Below are positions 1 through 4,194 of a stretch of DNA of 6,797 nt, in pieces. Where the stretch lies: positions 1 to 6,797 of the forward strand of contig JAQYWI010000247.1 of the NCBI GenBank assembly GCA_030145015.1, read 5' to 3'. The notes under the pieces were generated by a model. It saw only the letters and a list, made by a program, of their open reading frames with translations. It made no database searches and was not told the DNA's origin. A program made the translations under genes and the position numbers. Positions within the stretch are counted from its first letter, which is position 1, and every line of letters starts with the position of its first letter. This DNA comes from Desulfobacterales bacterium. GTDB lineage: Bacteria > Desulfobacterota > Desulfobacteria > Desulfobacterales > JAHEIW01.

Positions 1-99
1 TTTTTCAATTTTGCCTGGCGTCACCTCTTTGGTTTCCCGATCGCGGGAAGTGGGTTGGACCATCTGCCAGGTTTGGATTTTGTCTGGTACGCCTGCCAT
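1..99 (-). CDS. N-terminus of a Had/BamQ-like zinc-type alcohol dehydrogenase (partial)
   Basis: Seen: an ATG at 99-97 on the minus strand is preceded by AGGAGG (110-105) with 5-nt spacing, and the frame stays open for 33 codons to the window edge. The peptide starts MAGVPDKIQTWQMVQPTSRD and continues to a TPGKIEK segment. Family knowledge: the TWQM phrase followed by a TPGK-type strand resembles the start of 6-hydroxycyclohex-1-ene-1-carbonyl-CoA dehydrogenases (Had/BamQ). These are MDR-family, NAD-dependent enzymes that oxidise the ring hydroxyl formed by Dch in benzoyl-CoA degradation. The catalytic and cofactor domains lie outside the window, so this rests on a short, remembered N-terminus. 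Context supports it: it is divergent from a cluster that holds a Dch-like hydratase. It could instead be another MDR alcohol dehydrogenase. That it is a real gene start is quite sure; the specific function is moderately likely. Confidence 0.6.
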   Translation of the reverse strand, partial: MAGVPDKIQTWQMVQPTSRDRETKEVTPGKIEK

Positions 100-104
100 A
101 ATAT

Positions 105-110
105 CCTCCT
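105..110 (-). promoter_or_regulatory. Strong Shine-Dalgarno of the divergent dehydrogenase gene
   Basis: AGGAGG on the minus strand, 5 nt before the ATG at 99. It fixes the start of a gene of which only 33 codons are visible. Confidence 0.7.
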
Positions 111-188
111 TTGTTATTTTTATTTATCAATCGGCAAATTCAGCTAATTTTTAAAAATTTAGCTTGCTTTTAGCCTTAAAATTTGAAA

Positions 189-210
189 TTACATTTTAGC
201 TACAATGTAA
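189..210. promoter_or_regulatory. Near-perfect 22-bp palindrome, candidate operator
   Basis: The arms TTACATT (189-195) and AATGTAA (204-210) are exact reverse complements around a TAGCTA core (197-202). Of the 22 positions, 20 are self-complementary; only 196/203 break the symmetry. It lies in the divergent intergenic region, just downstream of a consensus TTGACA on the minus strand (225-220), where a bound repressor would cover the spacer and -10 region. Length and symmetry fit a dimeric regulator such as a TetR, GntR or MarR-family protein. The family is inference and no regulator gene is in the window. Confidence 0.5.
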
Positions 211-219
211 CTATATTGA

Positions 220-225
220 TGTCAA
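220..225 (-). promoter_or_regulatory. Possible -35 element for the divergent dehydrogenase gene
   Basis: TTGACA on the minus strand is an exact sigma-70 -35 hexamer. At the ideal 17-nt spacing the -10 position reads TAGCTA, a poor match. A better TAAAAT (198-193) sits 21 nt away, which is too far. The promoter is therefore weak, activator-dependent, or not real. The 22-bp palindrome overlaps both candidate -10 positions. Confidence 0.3.
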
Positions 226-234
226 GAATTTTTA

Positions 235-261
235 TTGACTTAATGCAATCTCGGCTTTAAT
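235..261 (+). promoter_or_regulatory. Possible promoter for the SDR gene
   Basis: TTGACT (235-240) and TTTAAT (256-261) each match the sigma-70 hexamers at five of six positions, but the spacer is only 15 nt. Transcription from here would begin near 268 and leave a leader of about 110 nt holding the 312-360 hairpin. Motif evidence only. Confidence 0.3.
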
Positions 262-266
262 CTAGC

Positions 267-283
267 TTCGACGTTTTGTCGAA
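267..283. repeat. Short dyad TTCGAC/GTCGAA
   Basis: TTCGAC (267-272) and GTCGAA (278-283) are exact reverse complements around a 5-nt spacer. It could be a second operator in the divergent region, sitting at the predicted start of the rightward transcript, or a small hairpin. A 6-bp arm can arise by chance. Confidence 0.35.
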
Positions 284-311
284 CGTGCAGATAAACCAAT
301 AGTTTCAATAA

Positions 312-360
312 CCTAAAATGACCGGTCCCTCCTTTTAAAAGTTGAAACGGTCATTTTAGG
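312..360 (+). promoter_or_regulatory. 13-bp perfect inverted repeat in the SDR leader
   Basis: CCTAAAATGACCG (312-324) and CGGTCATTTTAGG (348-360) are perfect 13-nt reverse complements with a 23-nt spacer. The spacer has its own palindrome CTTTTAAAAG (332-341) and a CCTCCT (328-333) exactly complementary to the AGGAGG (368-373) that serves the SDR gene. As RNA this is a stable stem ending 7 nt before the Shine-Dalgarno; as DNA it could be a paired half-site operator. No U-run follows, so it is not a classical terminator. The symmetry is seen; either regulatory role is inference. Confidence 0.5.
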
Positions 361-367
361 AAAATTT

Positions 368-373
368 AGGAGG
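368..373 (+). promoter_or_regulatory. Shine-Dalgarno of the SDR gene
   Basis: A perfect AGGAGG, 5 nt before the ATG at 379, fixes this start. It could pair with CCTCCT in the upstream hairpin loop. Confidence 0.7.
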
Positions 374-378
374 ATCCC

Positions 379-1128
379 ATGCTACTCGAAGGCAAAAATG
401 CACTGGTAACCGGAGGCTCGCAAGGAATTGGCGCGGCCGCCTCCCTCGAACTGGCCCGCGAAGGGGCCAACATCTGTCTGACCTACCGCAAACATGAAGC
501 CGAGGCCAAGAAATATGCGGAGGAAATCCAGGCCATGGGCCGCAAAGCACTTGCGCTGCAATGTGATATCTCTTCTTTTGCTGAGGCTGAAAAAGTCGTT
601 AAAGCGGCCGCCGAGGAATTTGGCAGTCTGGAAATTCTGGTTAACAACGCCGGAATGAACTGGGATGGCGTTTCCTGGAAAATGACAGAAGAGCAATGGG
701 ACCGGGTATTGGAAGTCAACTTAAAAGGCTACTTTAACTTCACGCGCCATGTCGCGCCGCTTTTAAAGGAGCAAAAATACGGTCGCATCATAAATGTGAC
801 CTCCATTAACGGTTTGCGGGGCAAATTCGGTCAGACCAACTACTCGGCATCCAAAGCCGGTATCATCGGTTATACCAAGGCACTTGCAAAGGAGCTCGGT
901 GCCTTTGACGTAACCGTAAATGCAGTGGCCCCCGGTCTGATCGAAACCGCCATGCTTAAAGAATCGGAAGCCAGAGATAAAATTGTCGATCTGGCCATGG
1001 GTGAAAGTGCCATCAAACGAGTTGGACAGCCGGAAGACCTTGCTTATCTGGTGGCATTTCTGGCATCCGACAAAGCCAAACATATTACCGGAGAAATTAT
1101 CAAGGTAGACGGAGGGCAGTACATATAA
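379..1128 (+). CDS. Short-chain dehydrogenase/reductase, FabG/BbsCD-like
   Basis: A 249-residue classical SDR, full length for the family. It carries the glycine-rich cofactor motif TGGSQGIG (residues 11-18), NNAG (89-92), structural Asn114, and the catalytic Ser142, Tyr155 and Lys159 (YSASK). The TYRK after the second strand puts Arg37 where NADP(H)-preferring FabG enzymes carry a basic residue, so NADP use is likely but not certain. FabG-like SDRs interconvert 3-oxoacyl and 3-hydroxyacyl thioesters, as FabG does in synthesis and BbsC/BbsD do in benzylsuccinyl-CoA oxidation. Next to a thiolase and hydratases, a 3-hydroxyacyl-CoA or ring-hydroxyl dehydrogenase is more likely than a biosynthetic enzyme; the substrate is unknown. 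It is cytoplasmic, with no signal peptide or membrane segment. A 361-nt gap separates it from the thiolase gene, so it may be a separate transcript. The family is certain; the exact role is open. Confidence 0.9.
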   Translation: MLLEGKNALVTGGSQGIGAAASLELAREGANICLTYRKHEAEAKKYAEEIQAMGRKALALQCDISSFAEAEKVVKAAAEEFGSLEILVNNAGMNWDGVSWKMTEEQWDRVLEVNLKGYFNFTRHVAPLLKEQKYGRIINVTSINGLRGKFGQTNYSASKAGIIGYTKALAKELGAFDVTVNAVAPGLIETAMLKESEARDKIVDLAMGESAIKRVGQPEDLAYLVAFLASDKAKHITGEIIKVDGGQYI

Positions 1129-1144
1129 CTTTTGCAATTATTAT

Positions 1145-1157
1145 ATTCTTTTAGAAT
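1145..1157 (+). terminator. Weak possible terminator after the SDR gene
   Basis: ATTCT-TTT-AGAAT forms a 5-bp stem 16 nt after the SDR stop codon, followed by the T-rich CATTTTAATTT. The stem has one G-C pair, so it would be a poor intrinsic terminator on its own. Confidence 0.2.
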
Positions 1158-1215
1158 CATTTTAATTTCGGCAGAGGCATACTATCGTTAACCATTCATA
1201 AATGCGAAATCCGCC

Positions 1216-1374
1216 TGATTTAATAAAATTGGTCGAAACAATATCGAATAATAAAAATTTTAAATTCTAAACGACGCATTTTTAACCTTATTAGTACCAC
1301 CACATACGATTTCGCTGTTTTTGACATTGGTTTATTTGATATTCGAATTTTTTCCAGCCAATTTTATTAAATCA
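1216..1374. repeat. Element bounded by 17-bp perfect inverted repeats (MITE-like or long hairpin)
   Basis: TGATTTAATAAAATTGG (1216-1232) and its exact reverse complement (1358-1374) enclose 125 nt. Complementarity continues patchily. Inside, TCGAATA (1244-1250) pairs with TATTCGA (1340-1346), and ATAAA (1251-1255) with TTTAT (1331-1335). Outside, AAATCCG (1207-1213) pairs with CGGATTT (1391-1397). The whole could fold into a long imperfect hairpin. No coding frame lies inside and no target-site duplication is evident at the edges. This fits a small non-autonomous insertion (MITE) or an interspersed palindrome; it may also be a structured leader of the thiolase transcript. The repeat is directly seen; its nature is inferred. 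Confidence 0.6.
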
Positions 1375-1489
1375 TGCAAAATTCGTGTTTCGGATTTGTC
1401 TCCGGTTAAACAGGAAAAAATCTATTCCAAAGATAACGGATAAAAATAACTTGCAGTAAGTGCCTATTCGCCATTAAGAGGAGACTGTT

Positions 1490-2656
1490 ATGAGTAAAGT
1501 AGCTATTATCGGAGTCGGACAGAGTACATTTGTCAGAAGTTACCCGGGGTCCATCCGGGAGTTGGTTTTTGAAGGATTTAAAGATGCGATGCAGGATGCA
1601 CAGCTGACCACCAAAGACATCGATGCCTCTGTGGTCTGCTCGGCCCCCGAATATGACAAACAGCGTTCACCGGCCGGTGTTTTTGCAGAATATCTGGGAT
1701 TGAATCCGCAGCCGACTTTTTATGTCGAAACCCTGTGCTCATCGAGCAGCACCGGCTTGAAGCTTGCCTATTCGCTGGTGAAATCGGGCCTGCACGAGGC
1801 AGTGGCGGTGATCGGGTTTCAGAAAATGTCGGAAATCAGCTCTTCCGAATCCCAGGAGCGTATGGGGCGCGGCGCCGACATTCAGTGGGAAAGTCCCTTC
1901 GGCACCATGATGCCTGCTTATTATGCCATGTATGCCAGAGCTCACATGGAAAAATACGGCACCACCTTAGACGATCTTGCGCTCATCCGGGTTAAAGCCG
2001 CAACTTACGGCCAACTAAATGAAAAGGCCGTCTATCGGAAACCCGTAGAGTTTGAAATGTTTACAGATACCGAAAATCGAATGGCCGGTCCGGTGGCCAG
2101 CCCGTTGCGGGTCGGAGATTGCTGTGCGAATGCGGATGGCAGCTCTTGCGTCATTGTTGCCAGCGAAGAAAAAGCCAAATCCATTTCTAAAAAGCCGGTC
2201 TGGATTTTAGGCGTAGGCGCGGCGACCACCAGTGTCAATTTATCCGGCCGGGATTTGTTTACGGGATTAACCGTTGCGCAACAAGCCAGCCGGCAAGCCT
2301 ATGATATGGCCGGCGTGGGACCTGAAGACATCGATGTAGCCGAAGTACATGATTGCTTTACTATCGCTGAAATGATGGCCTATGAAAATCTAGGCTTTGC
2401 CAAACCGGGAGAAGGCAAGGAACTCATCCGAAACAAAGAAACCTATAAGGAAGGCAGTATTCCGGTGAATGTGGATGGCGGTCTTTTATCAAAAGGGCAC
2501 CCCATCGGCGCCACCGGTGGATCTCAAATCCGCACGATCGTCTTGCAGCTCAGAGACGAGGCCGGAGATATCCAGGTTAAAAACCCGGAGATCGGACTGG
2601 TCCATAATATCGGCGGTGTGGGTCTTTACGGGAATGTGACCATACTGGGGCGATAG
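1490..2656 (+). CDS. SCP2-type thiolase, BbsB-like
   Basis: This 388-residue protein belongs to the SCP2/non-specific lipid-transfer thiolase group, normal length. GAGGAG (1478-1483) lies 6 nt before the ATG. Nucleophile Cys83 sits in a CSSSSTG segment (79-90), followed by HDCF (288-291), GHPIGATG (336-343) and HNIGG (372-376). The usual C-terminal CxG cysteine is missing. In SCP2 thiolases Cys290 of HDCF is thought to take that role, so the enzyme should be active. Family knowledge: thiolases of this group in bacteria and archaea work with a DUF35 protein, and one is encoded next. The toluene pathway enzyme BbsAB, which cleaves benzoylsuccinyl-CoA, is the closest functional model. The expected reaction is CoA-dependent cleavage of a 3-oxoacyl-CoA, perhaps bulky or branched. 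The exact substrate cannot be read; thiolase identity is near certain. Cytoplasmic. Confidence 0.88.
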   Translation: MSKVAIIGVGQSTFVRSYPGSIRELVFEGFKDAMQDAQLTTKDIDASVVCSAPEYDKQRSPAGVFAEYLGLNPQPTFYVETLCSSSSTGLKLAYSLVKSGLHEAVAVIGFQKMSEISSSESQERMGRGADIQWESPFGTMMPAYYAMYARAHMEKYGTTLDDLALIRVKAATYGQLNEKAVYRKPVEFEMFTDTENRMAGPVASPLRVGDCCANADGSSCVIVASEEKAKSISKKPVWILGVGAATTSVNLSGRDLFTGLTVAQQASRQAYDMAGVGPEDIDVAEVHDCFTIAEMMAYENLGFAKPGEGKELIRNKETYKEGSIPVNVDGGLLSKGHPIGATGGSQIRTIVLQLRDEAGDIQVKNPEIGLVHNIGGVGLYGNVTILGR

Positions 2657-2685
2657 AGGCATTGGCATTGACATAATTTTTTTTT

Positions 2686-2743
2686 ATGAACCGCAGAACA
2701 CCGCCTGCGACGAGCTCAGCCGAGTCGAACAAGGAATAATGAA
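2686..2743. repeat. Possible mosaic intergenic repeat between thiolase and DUF35 genes
   Basis: The 101-nt gap has a run of nine T (2677-2685), a small stem CGCAG (2692-2696) with CTGCG (2705-2709), and a GC-rich block (about 2703-2728) inside an otherwise AT-rich spacer. GAACACCG and GAACAAGG flank the GC-rich block, as if one repeat had been inserted into another. The segment resembles short interspersed palindromes remembered from other bacteria, but that cannot be confirmed here. Confidence 0.3.
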
Positions 2744-2757
2744 TACGGAGATAAATT

Positions 2758-3192
2758 ATGAGCAAGGTAAAAGATGTAGATGATCGATTCAAAAAATTCG
2801 GAACAGTAAGCTTTACTTCTATTACGAAAACCAATGATTTTGTCGACTACCTGGAAGATAATAAAGTCATGGGAACGCGCTGCAAGGATTGCGGAATGGT
2901 TTTCTTCCCGCCCAGAGCGGATTGTCATCGGTGCCTTGCCAGTAACGTGGAATGGTTCGAGGTCAGCGGTAAGGGCAAGCTGGTTACTTACAGTAAGCTG
3001 GAATATGCGCCCATCGGATTCCAGGATGATGTCCCCTACTGCATTGCCCTGGTGGACTACGGAGATTACAAAGTGTTTGGCAGAATCGCCGGTGACCTGC
3101 ACGAAGATGAAATCAAGGCGGGTATGGAGGTTCAAACCGTCGTCAATACGCTGCCCAACGGGCAGTTGAACTATGTTTTTCAAAAAGCCTGA
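2758..3192 (+). CDS. DUF35 zinc-ribbon/OB-fold protein, thiolase partner (BbsA-like)
   Basis: This 144-residue protein has a helical N-terminus (about 1-38), then a zinc ribbon with Cys42, Cys45, Cys56 and Cys59 (CKDC...CHRC), then an OB-fold beta barrel (about 65-140), the standard DUF35 layout and length. GGAG (2747-2750) lies 7 nt before the ATG. Family knowledge: DUF35 proteins bind SCP2-type thiolases. In BbsAB the zinc-finger subunit is an integral part of the enzyme, and in archaeal acetoacetyl-CoA thiolase/HMG-CoA synthase complexes a DUF35 protein bridges the two enzymes. Placement directly after the thiolase gene makes a BbsAB-like complex the best explanation. All four zinc ligands are intact, so binding should be functional. 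It is unlikely to be catalytic alone; a role in holding the acyl-CoA or CoA chain is inferred. Family confidence is high. Confidence 0.88.
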   Translation: MSKVKDVDDRFKKFGTVSFTSITKTNDFVDYLEDNKVMGTRCKDCGMVFFPPRADCHRCLASNVEWFEVSGKGKLVTYSKLEYAPIGFQDDVPYCIALVDYGDYKVFGRIAGDLHEDEIKAGMEVQTVVNTLPNGQLNYVFQKA

Positions 3193-3201
3193 TTTAAATT
3201 A

Positions 3202-3289
3202 ACCACAAAGCACACAGAGGGCACGGAGAAGAGATTTTAACTAACCTTCTACTTGAAAAATTCTCTATGGACTCTGTGATCTCTGTGGT
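3202..3289. repeat. 88-bp imperfect palindrome, ACCACA...TGTGGT
   Basis: The arms 3202-3230 and 3261-3289 are 29 nt each and complementary at 22 of 29 positions; ACCACA and TGTGGT form the ends. The element lies between the DUF35 stop codon and the next gene. It looks like the interspersed CACAGAG/CTCTGTG-type palindromes seen between genes in several bacterial groups, from memory. It could act as an mRNA-stabilising hairpin or a weak transcription barrier inside the operon. Confidence 0.6.
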
Positions 3290-3301
3290 AAAACTCTAAA
3301 T

Positions 3302-3306
3302 AAGGA
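3302..3306 (+). promoter_or_regulatory. Ribosome binding site deciding the hydratase start
   Basis: AAGGA (3302-3306) directly abuts an in-frame ATG at 3306, too close to serve it, but stands 8 nt before the ATG at 3315. The start at 3315 is therefore preferred. Confidence 0.6.
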
Positions 3307-3314
3307 TGATAACC

Positions 3315-4085
3315 ATGAGCGAATATAAGCATTTAAAAGTCGCCAAGACGGACGGTGTGGCCCGCATTACATTTGATCGGCCGAAACATAATGTTTTTAA
3401 TATTGATTTGATGAATGAGCTCATCGCCGAGCTCAACGGGCTTGTCGCCGATGATGAACTTAAATGCCTGGTGCTGAATGGTGAAGGCCCCAGCTTTTGT
3501 GCGGGCGTAGAAGTGTCCGATCATAAGCCGGAGATGGCCCCTGAAATGATCGAAACCTTTAATCAGGTTTTTGATCTTCTCGATCAGCTCCAGGTGCCCA
3601 CCATTGCGTCTGTACATGGGTTCTGTCTTGGCGGGGGCATGGAGGCTGCCATCGCCTGTGACATCGTTGTCGCTGCCAGAAGCGCCCAATTCGGCCAGCC
3701 GGAAATCAAACTCGCCTTTTTGCCACCCTATGCGGCCGTGCGGCTCCCCCACCTGGTGGGCCCTGCCAAGGCCATCGAAATCTGCACCACCGGAAAGCGT
3801 TATAGTGCTGAAGAGGCCCAACAAATGGGAATGGTTAGCCATGTCTTCGAAGATGATCAGCTGGCCGAAACGACCGACAAACTGGTGCAAGAAATTCAAT
3901 ACAACAGCCCGCTTATGATTCGATTAAACAAGCAGGCGGTTAAAAAACACCTGGGTATGGAATTGCCCCAAGCCATTCAAGGTGCCAGTGATCTTTTTCT
4001 GAATACCCTGATGAAAACCGAGGATGTGCTGGAGGGGATTAAAAGCTTCGAAGAAAAGCGCAAACCGGTGTGGAAGAACAAGTAA
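3315..4085 (+). CDS. Enoyl-CoA hydratase/isomerase family protein, Dch-like
   Basis: A 256-residue crotonase-fold protein starting MSEYKHLKVAKTDG, usual length. It has the oxyanion-hole segment SFCAG (about 60-64), then CLGGGMEAA with Glu110, and FGQPEI with Glu130, so both general acid/base glutamates of classical hydratases are present. In ordinary hydratases QPE is followed by a glycine-rich GxxPGxGGTQRL loop. Here it reads KLAFLPPYAAVRLPHLVG. The NVFN and VEVSDHKPE segments and this APV/PP-type loop recall cyclohexa-1,5-diene-1-carbonyl-CoA hydratase (Dch/BamR), which adds water to the dienoyl-CoA from ring reduction. A divergent Had-like gene supports that reading. Gene context also allows an enoyl-CoA hydratase for another ring-derived substrate. 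Crotonase identity is certain; the Dch assignment is a moderately supported inference. An in-frame ATG 9 nt upstream (3306) is a possible alternative start. Confidence 0.85.
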   Translation: MSEYKHLKVAKTDGVARITFDRPKHNVFNIDLMNELIAELNGLVADDELKCLVLNGEGPSFCAGVEVSDHKPEMAPEMIETFNQVFDLLDQLQVPTIASVHGFCLGGGMEAAIACDIVVAARSAQFGQPEIKLAFLPPYAAVRLPHLVGPAKAIEICTTGKRYSAEEAQQMGMVSHVFEDDQLAETTDKLVQEIQYNSPLMIRLNKQAVKKHLGMELPQAIQGASDLFLNTLMKTEDVLEGIKSFEEKRKPVWKNK

Positions 4086-4093
4086 GCAAAATT

Positions 4094-4184
4094 GTTTGAT
4101 TGGTTTCGTTGGTTTAATTGGTTTTATTAGTCAATGTTTTAACCAATTTAACAAATTGAACGAATCAAACCAATAAAACGAAAC
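4094..4184. repeat. Imperfect palindrome of TTGGTTT/AAACCAA repeats
   Basis: GTTTAATTGGTT (4112-4123) pairs with AACCAATTTAAC (4141-4152) at all but one position. GTTTGATT (4094-4101) pairs exactly with AATCAAAC (4163-4170). A competing pairing is possible: GTTTTATT (4121-4128) with AATAAAAC (4172-4179) and GTTTCG (4103-4108) with CGAAAC (4179-4184). The element fills almost the whole gap before the fusion gene and ends beside its ribosome binding site. Alternate folds could influence translation, but decay of a repeat is an equally good explanation. Confidence 0.5.
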
Positions 4185-4194
4185 GGGGGCTTTT

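Larger units (their letters stand above)
1129..1489. other. 361-nt AT-rich gap without a gene
   Basis: No credible coding frame or RNA gene is seen on either strand. It contains a weak hairpin just after the SDR stop codon, a 159-bp inverted-repeat element (1216-1374) with partly complementary flanks reaching 1207 and 1397, and the thiolase ribosome binding site. It is clearly richer in A and T than the genes beside it. Confidence 0.6.

Noticed and set aside
763..1137. 124-codon open frame on the minus strand
   Set aside because: Antisense to the C-terminal half of the SDR gene, whose YSASK motif and GG-rich end are intact.
1321..1349. TTGACA (1321-1326) as a promoter for the thiolase gene
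   Set aside because: The -35 is exact, but the hexamer at 17-nt spacing is CGAATT and no nearby -10 is good. It also lies inside the inverted-repeat element.
2677..2685. T9 run after the thiolase gene as an intrinsic terminator
   Set aside because: No stem precedes the run; the region before it (GGCATTGGCATTG) is a short direct repeat that does not fold back.
2716..3183. 155-codon open frame on the minus strand
   Set aside because: Covers the DUF35 gene on the other strand. The plus-strand frame has the zinc-ribbon cysteines and a ribosome binding site.
3306..3314. Upstream ATG as the hydratase start
   Set aside because: AAGGA directly touches this ATG and would be unusable. The ATG at 3315 has an 8-nt spacing.
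3333..3899. 188-codon open frame on the minus strand
   Set aside because: Antisense to the hydratase gene, with no family motif. A by-product of codon bias.
4094..4184. CRISPR or tandem repeat array from the recurring TTGGTTT units
   Set aside because: Units are short, irregular in spacing and arranged as an inverted repeat, with no uniform spacers.
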